Under the pieces are notes generated by a model. It ran no database searches. It was not told where the DNA came from and saw only the letters and a program-made list of their open reading frames with translations. DNA of 17,449 nt, taken from positions 1 through 17,449 of the forward strand of contig DHLV01000197.1 in assembly GCA_002405445.1 (NCBI GenBank), given 5' to 3'. Of this stretch, positions 1 through 6,406 are shown piece by piece (positions within the stretch are counted from its first letter, which is position 1; each line of letters opens with the position of its first letter). Origin of the DNA: Flammeovirgaceae bacterium UBA4659. GTDB taxonomy: Bacteria > Bacteroidota > Bacteroidia > Cytophagales > Cyclobacteriaceae. The position numbers and the translations under genes are program-made.

Positions 1-258
1 GACCCATCAAATCCATCGCTCAAAGGTTTGTCAAACATGAACCGTAATCGTTTGGTCAGACTTCCCGTAATAATCAATTATATAACTTTTTCTTGGCTAA
101 AATGCTGACCAACAATTATGTTAACCATCTGGCGCCAGCCATTAGGCACATCCTTACAGGCGCCATCTGCGGGTTTCAGGCTTCGAAATATAGTTAGGGA
201 TTTAGCCCGCACAGCCATCGCACAGTTATTTAATTGGCCGTTATGCTAAATAGCTGCT

Positions 259-275
259 TCCCGCGAAGCGCGGGA
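259..275. repeat. GC hairpin, 7-bp arms
   Basis: TCCCGCG (259-265) and CGCGGGA (269-275) are perfect reverse complements around a 3-base loop (AAG). It belongs to the same TCCCG...CGGGA hairpin style as 600-612, 713-729 and 17402-17416. No T-run follows, so it is not an obvious terminator. Confidence 0.55.
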
Positions 276-599
276 CGCTCATCCGGGCCGTGCACACCAC
301 GTCCCATGCCGTTGGCTTGGCCCGCGGCTTGAGTGTCTATGTAGCGATGAAGTTTGTGTAAGAAAGTTTTTTGCCCACGCGCATGAATGCAGCCAAGCGC
401 AAAGCATAAGTATTGCAGGCCGCGCAATTCCTGCACACAAAATCCTAAGCCAGCAATACACATGCTTTCTTGCCAACACTTTGAAGTCATCTTATAATTA
501 ACTTGTGTAAATAAGCTCACAGCCAGTCTTTTAATTTGCTCCGCTAAAGCTTCGCAGGAATTCAAAGGTGTTCGCACTTTGTGTTACGTACTTTTTGCC

Positions 600-612
600 C
601 CCGCCTTGCGGG
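600..612. repeat. GC hairpin followed by ATGAAACA
   Basis: CCCGC (600-604) and GCGGG (608-612) pair around CTT. The bases after it, ATGAAACA, reappear in inverted orientation next to the hairpin at 17402-17416 (TGTTTCAT then TCCCG), so the two flanks of the locus share one repeat type. Confidence 0.5.
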
Positions 613-712
613 ATGAAACACTTGATGCAAAAAGTACCAAAAAAATCAAGGCCCAAAAATGCTTCCGCCCTCATGCCAACACACCGCCCCGCATTTGGCT
701 CGGGCCAGCGCG

Positions 713-729
713 TCCCGCCCCGGGCGGGA
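713..729. repeat. GC palindrome, 8-bp arms
   Basis: TCCCGCCC (713-720) and GGGCGGGA (722-729) are perfect reverse complements with a single central base. It lies just inside the right-hand inverted repeat at 734-754 and matches the style of the other TCCCG hairpins. Confidence 0.55.
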
Positions 730-750
730 TTACTTAACATAATTTTGGTT

Positions 751-1038
751 TCAGTAATTGAGTATCTGACTTTTAAAAGCGTATTCAGCCAGTTCAGTCA
801 AGGTTTTACGATTAACGCTTATGCCATACTCGGCATGATTTAAGGCTGAATTTGAGAACAACTGATTAGGCGTTTGCCAAACGGTTGAAAGGAACGGATA
901 CTTCACGGGCTTCTGGCCATCAACGAACATCACCAGACCAATCAGGAGGTCTGGTCTGTGACCTTTCTCCAAATGATTATGCGGTATGAAAGAGGAGGTG
1001 GTTCGGTCAACACATATCTGCCTACACAGAACTTCCAA
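751..1038 (-). CDS. doubtful hypothetical protein or gene remnant
   Basis: A 95-codon minus-strand ORF with a TTG start (ATG-initiated forms would be shorter). Its composition is more protein-like than the neighbouring repeat ORFs: stretches such as LIGLVMFVDGQKPVKYPFLS and SVNRKTLTELAEYAFKSQI look plausible as folded protein. I recognise no domain. It runs against every other gene and contains a 7-bp stem-loop (933-954). It could be a small orphan gene, the tail of a decayed gene, or part of a multi-copy intergenic repeat. Confidence 0.2.
   Translation of the reverse strand: MEVLCRQICVDRTTSSFIPHNHLEKGHRPDLLIGLVMFVDGQKPVKYPFLSTVWQTPNQLFSNSALNHAEYGISVNRKTLTELAEYAFKSQILNY
933..954. repeat. stem-loop, 7-bp arms
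   Basis: CCAGACC (933-939) and GGTCTGG (948-954) are perfect reverse complements with an 8-base loop. No T-run follows on either strand. Role unknown; it lies inside the doubtful minus-strand ORF 751-1038. Confidence 0.4.
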
Positions 1039-1130
1039 CGCCCCTCCCCTTTTTACCTAATGCTTTGAAGTCTACCAATCATCATTTGAGCAGAGAAATA
1101 GATTGCGTCATGATCCGTACCTTTGCTCCC

Positions 1131-1760
1131 ATGGCCGAAAAAAAAGATGTTAAAGAAGTTGTTATTCGTCAAGCCCTTTCCCTTTTCAATACAAATGGCT
1201 TCGTAAACGTTCGCCTACAGCAAATTGCAGACGCTGCTGAAATATCAGTGGGTCACATGGCATATCACTTCAAAAACAAAGAAGCAATACTCGCTGCAAT
1301 TTACGCGCTGCTGAGTGAACGGCAGCGAATACACCTGACGGAGTTTAGAGTAGTACCGCTTTTTGAGGATATCGATCGGCAAATCAAAAGCACTTTTGAA
1401 CTGCAACGCGATTTCATTTTCTTCTACCAAGATATGCTCGAAATTATGCGTGGCTTTCCATCTATACGAAGTGCCCATCAGCAACAAATCGTGTGGCATA
1501 TACTTCAAATACAAACTATGATTGATTTTAATATGGCTCGTGGCGTGTTTTTGCCCCCCTCCTTTTCAGATCAATGTAAAAACACGGCTAGCCAGTATTG
1601 GTCAGCATCAGAATTTTGGTGTTACAGGCAGTCTGGGGCGGGGCATCCCTTAACCAACTTTAGCGAATTCAGAAAAATTGTATGGTCAGTTTTAATTCCT
1701 TTGTTAACCCATGTGGGGGTGTTAGAATTTAACCAACTGCCAGCCTTGCATGTACGCTGA
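1131..1760 (+). CDS. TetR/AcrR-family transcriptional regulator 1
   Basis: A 209-residue protein with an N-terminal TetR helix-turn-helix. Residues 10-50 hold the helix before the motif (ALSLFNTNGFVNVRL) and the recognition helix region ISVGHMAYHFKNKEAI. The C-terminal part is the variable ligand or dimer domain, with many aromatic residues and no recognisable ligand signature. The frame is open from a TTG at 1065 and has an ATG at 1110, but the ATG at 1131 aligns exactly with the start of the second TetR gene at 2169 and gives the same length (209), so I prefer it. It is probably a paralogue of that gene. It sits upstream of the hydrogenase genes in the same direction and is the natural candidate to control them through the TTAGAAA palindromes at 2829-2868 and 7936-7953. 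That role is inferred. Confidence 0.85.
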   Translation: MAEKKDVKEVVIRQALSLFNTNGFVNVRLQQIADAAEISVGHMAYHFKNKEAILAAIYALLSERQRIHLTEFRVVPLFEDIDRQIKSTFELQRDFIFFYQDMLEIMRGFPSIRSAHQQQIVWHILQIQTMIDFNMARGVFLPPSFSDQCKNTASQYWSASEFWCYRQSGAGHPLTNFSEFRKIVWSVLIPLLTHVGVLEFNQLPALHVR

Positions 1761-1799
1761 ATTGGTTTCTAAAAAACTAAAACGTTTACTTGTTTCAAA

Positions 1800-2165
1800 A
1801 TGGAAGGAAGCTACGAATTCTCAATGGATGAAAAGAGTTATGCAGAGTTGCTCGCTATGCTTAACAATTTACATTTAACGGAAAAAAGCGGAGCAGACCA
1901 TGATTTGCGCTTTATATATGAGGATTGGTGGCTAGGAGATACAGCAGTCATTGAAAATCTCTCTCTAGTACAAGGAGCTTGGGAAATCCGATTGCTTTTT
2001 GCGCACCACAAACATCCTATGAAATTTTTGCAGCGCTGCATTGTGTCTTATTCATCCAAGCAAAAGGCTGAACTCACCGCTTTTTATATGCGAAGACTTG
2101 CCGCCAAAGACCAGCGGGGAACATTAACCGTCAACATCAACGACTTTACTATATCGGTGAATTAA
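1800..2165 (+). CDS. hypothetical protein between twin TetR genes
   Basis: A 121-residue protein that I do not recognise. It has no signal peptide, membrane segment or cysteine motif (a single Cys). It is rich in aromatic and acidic residues in the first half (DLRFIYEDWWLGDTAVIENLSL) and more basic in the second. The ATG at 1800 lies 39 bases after the first TetR stop, and its own stop is 3 bases before the second TetR start, so it is probably co-transcribed with at least the second regulator. It might be a small partner or effector-binding protein for the regulators, but nothing in the sequence shows this. Confidence 0.65.
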   Translation: MEGSYEFSMDEKSYAELLAMLNNLHLTEKSGADHDLRFIYEDWWLGDTAVIENLSLVQGAWEIRLLFAHHKHPMKFLQRCIVSYSSKQKAELTAFYMRRLAAKDQRGTLTVNINDFTISVN

Positions 2166-2168
2166 CAC

Positions 2169-2798
2169 ATGGAGAATCCCGGTACCAAACAACGAATCAT
2201 AGAGGCAGCCATTTCTCTTTTTAATACAAATGGGATTGCCAACGTGCGCTTAACGCAAATATCAGATGAAGTGGGTATCAGCGTGGGCAATCTTGCTTAT
2301 CACTATAAGAATAAAGAAGCTATCGTAGAAGCCGTCTATGCACAATTGATTGAAGAGTTTGCGGAGGTGTTGAGTGAATACCTCACAGATTCTTCGCTCC
2401 TTGATTTTGATAAACAAATTTCATCATATTACTCATTTTTTAAACACAACCGATTTTATCTATTTAATATATTTGAAATCGAGCGAAGCTACCCCACTAT
2501 TCACAGCAGATGGCAGAGGTACATTTCCAAAATGATTGTACAATTACGAAAGCGCCTAGACTACTTAGTCGATTCGGGTAGTCTGGAAAAGGAAAAAGCA
2601 GATGGAGATTTTGATTTGTTTGCACAATCGATTTGGATTACTATCACATTCTGGATTCCGCAGCAAGTTATTCGTGGCAAGACACACCGACACGAAATGT
2701 ACAGGAAAGCCGTTTGGGCGCTTATTGTCCCTCAACTCACTTCAAAGGGAAAAGAAGAATACGATTTGTTAATACGACCCTTAATAGGACAATCTTAA
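2169..2798 (+). CDS. TetR/AcrR-family transcriptional regulator 2
   Basis: A 209-residue TetR-type regulator. The N-terminal helix-turn-helix (residues 8-50) contains AAISLFNTNGIANVRL and ISVGNLAYHYKNKEAI. The recognition-helix stretch differs from the first TetR protein only by conservative changes (HM to NL, F to Y), so both probably bind the same DNA site. The C-terminal domains have diverged much more, which suggests different ligands or heterodimerisation. The gene ends 31 bases before the tandem palindromes in front of hupS. Repression (or activation) of the hydrogenase in response to a small signal is the simplest reading; the ligand cannot be guessed. Confidence 0.88.
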   Translation: MENPGTKQRIIEAAISLFNTNGIANVRLTQISDEVGISVGNLAYHYKNKEAIVEAVYAQLIEEFAEVLSEYLTDSSLLDFDKQISSYYSFFKHNRFYLFNIFEIERSYPTIHSRWQRYISKMIVQLRKRLDYLVDSGSLEKEKADGDFDLFAQSIWITITFWIPQQVIRGKTHRHEMYRKAVWALIVPQLTSKGKEEYDLLIRPLIGQS

Positions 2799-2828
2799 GA
2801 CTAAACAAATTGTTTAGAATCATTATAA

Positions 2829-2846
2829 TTAGAAATTATTTTCTAA
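2829..2846. promoter_or_regulatory. putative TetR operator O1 upstream of hupS
   Basis: TTAGAAATTATTTTCTAA is an 18-bp palindrome with one mismatch between its 8-base arms. It matches the perfect palindrome upstream of hypA (7936-7953) except at arm and centre positions. Together with O2 it also forms one larger inverted repeat: 16-base arms at 2830-2845 and 2852-2867 are perfect reverse complements around a 6-base loop. No run of T follows the stem, so an operator fits better than a terminator. Binding by the TetR proteins is inferred. Confidence 0.6.
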
Positions 2847-2850
2847 TTTT

Positions 2851-2868
2851 TTAGAAAATAATTTCTAT
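2851..2868. promoter_or_regulatory. putative TetR operator O2 upstream of hupS
   Basis: TTAGAAAATAATTTCTAT is a less perfect copy of the same palindrome. Its centre is 22 bp from the centre of O1, about two helical turns, so two regulator dimers would lie on the same DNA face. It overlaps the possible -33 element of the hupS promoter. Confidence 0.55.
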
Positions 2869-2893
2869 TTATCATTTTCATCTCATATTTTTA
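2862..2893 (+). promoter_or_regulatory. weak Bacteroidota-type promoter candidate for hupSL
   Basis: TATTTTTA at 2886-2893 matches the Bacteroidota -7 consensus TAnnTTTG at all but the last base. TTTC at 2862-2865, 20 bases upstream, is one base off the -33 TTTG. The -33 lies inside operator O2, a layout that would allow steric repression. In AT-rich DNA such matches occur by chance. Confidence 0.3.
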
Positions 2894-2968
2894 GGAAATC
2901 GATTGCGCTCCAAACAATAGTTGGTCATCAGTCGAAAACTACTTTAACCTTAAACCACTTCTCACTTT

Positions 2969-3949
2969 ATGGCAAATGTACTTTGGCTTCAAGGAGGTGC
3001 GTGTAGCGGCAATACCATGTCGTTTCTCAATGCGCAAGAACCTACCGTTGTAGAATTGATTACCGATTTTGGTGTCAACATTCTGTGGCATCCGTCTATT
3101 GGATTAGAGATAGGCGAACAAGTAACCGACTTGATGAATGACATCATCAAGGGAAAGGTGCAGATGGACATTTTGGTGTATGAAGGCTCTATCATCCAAG
3201 GCCCCAATGGAAAAGGTACCATGAACTACTTTTGTGAAAAGCCCATGCAAGAATGGGTTAAAGACCTTTCTAAAGTAGCAGGATTTGTGGTGGCTATTGG
3301 AGATTGTGCTACCTGGGGAGGTATTCCTGCGGTAGCTCCTAATCCTAGTGAATCAACTGGTATGCAATTTTTAAAGAAGGCAAAAGGTGGCTTCTTAGGC
3401 GCTGATTATAAATCGAAAGGCGGTCTGCCGGTCATTAATATTCCTGGCTGCCCTGCTCACCCCGATTGGATTACTCAAATTTTAGTGGCCATTTCCACTG
3501 GCCGTATTAAAGATGTTTTGTTGGATGACTACCACAGACCGAAGACTTTCTTCACAGATTTTGTACAAACCGGTTGCCCCAATGTTATCAATTTTGCCAA
3601 CAAGGTAGATGGTGGTTTTGGCAAACGAGGCGGTTGTCTCTTTTATGAAGTCGGATGCCGTGGCCCAATGACACGCGCGAGTTGCAATAAGATATTGTGG
3701 AATCGGCAATCCAGTAAAACTCGTGCCAACCACCCTTGCTTAGGTTGTACAGAGCCGGGTTTCCCTCACCACGACTTAAAAAAGGGAAGCGTATTTAAGA
3801 CATTGAAGTATCTTGGATTCTTACCTCAAGATGTTCCTGCAGGAAATTCCAAAATAGGATACTACACTCGTGCAGGATTTGAAAAAGTAATGGGCGGTGC
3901 AGAGAAATTACTGGGCGTTGATCAAGCTACGAGAGAAACTTCTAAATAA
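2969..3949 (+). CDS. hupS: [NiFe]-hydrogenase small subunit, group 2a (Huc/HupS-like)
   Basis: A 326-residue electron-transfer subunit holding the iron-sulfur relay. No twin-arginine signal and no C-terminal membrane anchor are present, so it is cytoplasmic. Cluster residues: proximal Cys12, Cys113 (GDCATWGG) and Cys161 (PGCPAHPDW); distal Cys203, Cys223 and Cys230; medial Cys239, Cys257 and Cys260 (HPCLGC). Two usual ligands are missing: the second Cys of the N-terminal CxxC is Asn15 (GGACSGNT), and the His three residues before Cys203 is Gln200. This leaves three protein ligands per cluster, as in the three [3Fe-4S] clusters reported for mycobacterial Huc. The opening LWLQGGACSGNTMSFLN is typical of group 2a as I recall it. 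The gene lies 23 bases before hupL and behind two putative operators. The name hucS would be equally fitting. Confidence 0.95.
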   Translation: MANVLWLQGGACSGNTMSFLNAQEPTVVELITDFGVNILWHPSIGLEIGEQVTDLMNDIIKGKVQMDILVYEGSIIQGPNGKGTMNYFCEKPMQEWVKDLSKVAGFVVAIGDCATWGGIPAVAPNPSESTGMQFLKKAKGGFLGADYKSKGGLPVINIPGCPAHPDWITQILVAISTGRIKDVLLDDYHRPKTFFTDFVQTGCPNVINFANKVDGGFGKRGGCLFYEVGCRGPMTRASCNKILWNRQSSKTRANHPCLGCTEPGFPHHDLKKGSVFKTLKYLGFLPQDVPAGNSKIGYYTRAGFEKVMGGAEKLLGVDQATRETSK

Positions 3950-3972
3950 TAAACCTAAGCAATAAGATACTT

Positions 3973-5565
3973 ATGTCAACAGTTAAAGAATTAAACATTT
4001 CTCCAGTCGGCCGTGTAGAGGGCGACTTGGACGTGAAAGTATACATGGAAAATGGCGTAGTCACCCGTGCACACACACAAGCAGCGATGTTCCGTGGGTT
4101 TGAAAAAATCATGGAAGGCAAAGATCCTCAATCAGGATTAATTGTGACGCCACGTATTTGCGGAATCTGCGGAGGTTCGCATTTGTATTGTGCTTCCTCA
4201 GCTTTGGATACGGCCTGGAAAACAACCCTTCCGCCAAACGCATTATTGTTGAGGGCGATTGGTCAAGCTACCGAAACCATCCAAAGTATCCCTCGGTGGT
4301 TCTATGCCATCTTTGCTACGGACATGGCAAACAAAAAATTTGCTAATAAAAAACTATATGCAGAAGTGGTAAAACGCTTTGCCGCCTATGTGGGTACTTC
4401 CTTTCAAAGTGGTGTAACAGCCAGTGGCCGACCAGTTGAAGTATACGCACTCTTTGGTGGACAATGGCCACACTCAAGCTATATGGTGCCTGGTGGTGTA
4501 ATGTGTGCCCCAACCTTAAAGGATATCACACGAGCACACGCCATCATGAACCAATTCAGAAATGACTGGCTTGAGACAACATGGCTTGGTTGCTCTATTG
4601 AACGTTACTTGAAAGTAAAGTCATGGGATGATTTAATGGCATGGGTTGAAGAAAACGAGCAACAGCGCAATAGCGATTTAGGATTGTTCATCCGTGCGAG
4701 CTTAGAATTCGGGTTAGATAAATTTGGCCAAGGTGTGGGCAAATACCTAGCTATGGGTACCTATTTACATAAGGACCGATACAATAAACCAACGGTTGAA
4801 AGCCGTAACCAAGCCCTCATCTCTTCGAGTGGTTTTTATGATGGAAAAAATTACCATGCTTTCGATCACATGGAGGTGATGGAGCATGTGAAGCATACGT
4901 GGTTTACAGATCAAAAGCCCGACCACCCTTGGAACGAGCCACTGCCAACCCCCGTAGAGTCGCAAAATTTGATTAACTCTAACTTTGACGGTAAGTATAG
5001 CTGGGCAAAAGCTCCGCGCTATAAAGGATATTCAGCCGAGGCTGGCCCTCTTGCAAGAGTGATTATGAATGCAAATCCAAATAACATGGAGCATCAGATT
5101 AGAGATCCATTATTTGGCGACATTATTCAAAAAATGGGGCCTAGCGTATTTACGCGCACGCTGGCACGGGTGCACGAAGCTCCTCGTCTGTATGAATTCA
5201 TTAACCAATGGCTCGGTCAGATTGATTTGGATGGTGAGTTTTACATCAAACCAGAGGAGCGCGATGGGCAGGGATTTGGTGCTACGGAAGCCGCCCGCGG
5301 TGCATTGGCACATTGGATCGACATTAAAGATGGGGTAATCAAAAATTATCAAGTCATTGCCCCTACTACTTGGAATGTTGGTCCTAACGATGATGAAGGA
5401 AAGTCAGGGCCAATTGAGGCGGCACTGGAAGGCACTGAAATCGAAGATGCACATGACCCTGTAGAAGTAGGCATGGTAGCACGTTCATTTGACTCTTGCC
5501 TCGTGTGTACAGTACATGCCCACGATGAAAAGAGTGGTGAGCAACTTGCTAAATTCAAATTGTAG
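3973..5565 (+). CDS. hupL: [NiFe]-hydrogenase large subunit, group 2a (Huc/HupL-like)
   Basis: A 530-residue catalytic subunit binding the Ni-Fe(CN)2CO centre; it splits H2 into protons and electrons. The L0 motif is RVEGD (14-18) and L1 is RICGICGGSH (61-70), with Cys63 and Cys66 as nickel ligands. The C-terminal L2 motif DSCLVCTVH (507-515) supplies Cys509 and Cys512. Fifteen residues follow His515, the expected cleavage point, so the precursor tail AHDEKSGEQLAKFKL is removed by the endopeptidase encoded downstream. Length and motifs fit group 2a uptake hydrogenases. It is co-transcribed with hupS and followed directly by a strong terminator. Expected to form HupSL heterodimers in the cytoplasm; the physiological electron acceptor is not encoded nearby. 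Confidence 0.96.
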   Translation: MSTVKELNISPVGRVEGDLDVKVYMENGVVTRAHTQAAMFRGFEKIMEGKDPQSGLIVTPRICGICGGSHLYCASSALDTAWKTTLPPNALLLRAIGQATETIQSIPRWFYAIFATDMANKKFANKKLYAEVVKRFAAYVGTSFQSGVTASGRPVEVYALFGGQWPHSSYMVPGGVMCAPTLKDITRAHAIMNQFRNDWLETTWLGCSIERYLKVKSWDDLMAWVEENEQQRNSDLGLFIRASLEFGLDKFGQGVGKYLAMGTYLHKDRYNKPTVESRNQALISSSGFYDGKNYHAFDHMEVMEHVKHTWFTDQKPDHPWNEPLPTPVESQNLINSNFDGKYSWAKAPRYKGYSAEAGPLARVIMNANPNNMEHQIRDPLFGDIIQKMGPSVFTRTLARVHEAPRLYEFINQWLGQIDLDGEFYIKPEERDGQGFGATEAARGALAHWIDIKDGVIKNYQVIAPTTWNVGPNDDEGKSGPIEAALEGTEIEDAHDPVEVGMVARSFDSCLVCTVHAHDEKSGEQLAKFKL

Positions 5566-5583
5566 AAAGATTATTAGTCATTC

Positions 5584-5617
5584 AAATACCCGCTTGAAAT
5601 CGAGCGGGTATTTTTTT
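5584..5617 (+). terminator. intrinsic terminator / attenuator after hupL
   Basis: AAATACCCGCT (5584-5594) and AGCGGGTATTT (5603-5613) form a perfect 11-bp stem with an 8-base loop, and an unbroken run of T covers 5611-5617. It ends only 10 bases before the endopeptidase ATG (5628). It either ends the hupSL transcript or lets a fraction through so that maturation genes are made in smaller amounts than the structural subunits. No clear promoter fits in the gap after it. Confidence 0.88.
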
Positions 5618-5627
5618 ATTTTCACAC

Positions 5628-6101
5628 ATGGGAAAAAAAACAGCGATCATGGGTTTTGGCAATCCCGTACGAAGCGATGACGCCATCGGCATTTATGTAA
5701 TCGAAAAACTTAGGAAGGAAATCGTAGACCAATCCGATGTCACCCTTTTGGATATGGGCACTTCTGCTTTTGAAGTACTTTTCAAACTAAAAGGACATGA
5801 AAGAATTATTTTGGTGGATGCTGTAGTCAATACGGGGGAGGCTATCGGTACATTGTACAAAGTACCCGCAGAGGAAATCCGCAGAACTCCCATTGATGAC
5901 CCCATGGTATTTTTGCACAGCATCAAATGGGACCAAGCTCTTTCTTACGCCAAAAAAATATTGCAACATGAATACCCAGAAGATATTGTAGTTTATCTTA
6001 TTGCCGTAGACAACACGCGGTTGGAAATTGAATTGAGCGAAGCCGCACAACAAGCTGGCGATAAAGTGATTGCACTAATCAAAGAAGATTTGGCCGCATG
6101 A
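5628..6101 (+). CDS. hupD: hydrogenase maturation endopeptidase (HupD/HybD family)
   Basis: A 157-residue member of the HybD/HyaD/HycI family that cuts the C-terminal tail of the large subunit after nickel insertion. The N-terminal GFGNPVRSDDAIG (9-21) carries Asp18 at the position of the nickel-sensing Glu16 of HybD; Asp64 (ILVDAV) and His97 (FLHSIKW) match its Asp62 and His93. The likely substrate is the preceding gene's product, cleaved after His515. It starts 10 bases past the terminator and its stop overlaps the next start (ATGA), so it is translationally coupled to the 102-residue protein. Confidence 0.92.
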   Translation: MGKKTAIMGFGNPVRSDDAIGIYVIEKLRKEIVDQSDVTLLDMGTSAFEVLFKLKGHERIILVDAVVNTGEAIGTLYKVPAEEIRRTPIDDPMVFLHSIKWDQALSYAKKILQHEYPEDIVVYLIAVDNTRLEIELSEAAQQAGDKVIALIKEDLAA

Positions 6102-6406
6102 GCGTACTGGATTTAAAATCGCAGCACATTATTGTTTATCAACCATTGGCAGAAAAACTGTTAGCGGGGGAAACACATGTTCTTTTAAAATACGATACCA
6201 CAGAAAAGGTGTTACTGATGGCGCCTGCCAGTAGAAATGAATTTAAGGTGGCTCACAAGGCAGCTCAGCACATCCTCAAAGAAAGAAATTTGAAGGGAGA
6301 CAAATCCATTTCAATACACGAAATTCTGATTGATCACGAGCTTGACGACAATGACAGAGTGCTTTCATTCTTTGAACAAGAAGGTGTAATTAAAATCAAC
6401 TTATGA
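6098..6406 (+). CDS. conserved-looking hypothetical protein, 102 aa, hydrogenase-linked
   Basis: I do not recognise a domain. The protein is small, soluble, has no cysteine, and begins with a beta-rich part (HIIVYQPLAEKLL, HVLLKYDTTEKVLLMAP) followed by a helical part (KVAHKAAQHILKERN) and an acidic tail (IDHELDDNDRVLSFFEQEG). Its ATGA overlaps on both sides (endopeptidase before, TPR protein after) tie it tightly to hydrogenase maturation. A chaperone or assembly helper for the group 2a subunits is a reasonable guess, based only on position. Confidence 0.8.
   Translation: MSVLDLKSQHIIVYQPLAEKLLAGETHVLLKYDTTEKVLLMAPASRNEFKVAHKAAQHILKERNLKGDKSISIHEILIDHELDDNDRVLSFFEQEGVIKINL

Larger units (their letters stand above)
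105..754. repeat. 650-bp segment bounded by imperfect inverted repeats, possible non-autonomous element
   Basis: The 11-mer AATTATGTTAA at 114-124 recurs as its exact reverse complement TTAACATAATT at 734-744. The similarity continues outward with gaps: CTGACCAAC before the left copy against CTGAAACCAA in the reverse complement of the right copy. The interior is non-coding in appearance and holds three GC hairpins. This resembles a MITE-like or multi-copy intergenic element, but no target-site duplication was identified and the borders are uncertain. Chance or decayed repeats remain possible. Confidence 0.35.
1..1130. other. non-genic flank rich in repeats, no confident gene
   Basis: Over 1 kb before the first credible gene. 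Several ORFs can be read here on both strands, but they overlap each other, are rich in Cys, His, Arg and Pro, and run through GC-rich hairpins, so I read them as translated repeat DNA. Contents: a 46-codon minus-strand ORF (78-218); GC hairpins at 259-275, 600-612 and 713-729; an inverted-repeat pair at 105-124 and 734-754; a hairpin at 933-954; and a doubtful minus-strand ORF at 751-1038. No tRNA or rRNA was recognised. Confidence 0.6.

Noticed and set aside
78..218. 46-codon minus-strand ORF
   Set aside because: Short, no recognised family, inside repeat-like DNA; coding status cannot be supported.
230..577. 115-codon minus-strand ORF
   Set aside because: Overlaps a GC hairpin and other ORFs, has repeat-like composition and no domain; more likely translated repeat DNA.
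568..843. 91-codon plus-strand ORF in the 5' flank
   Set aside because: Runs through two GC hairpins and the inverted repeat; Pro/Arg/Lys-rich and not protein-like.
1065..1130. Longer start (TTG 1065 or ATG 1110) for the first TetR gene
   Set aside because: ATG 1131 aligns with the start of the paralogous TetR at 2169 and gives equal length.
1766..1772. TTTCTAA half-site of the operator motif before the 121-aa gene
   Set aside because: No matching second arm at the right distance; an AT-rich half-site is expected by chance.
2829..2868. Terminator for the second TetR gene
   Set aside because: The long inverted repeat is AT-rich with no T-run after the stem, and its halves match the hypA-upstream palindrome, so an operator pair fits better.
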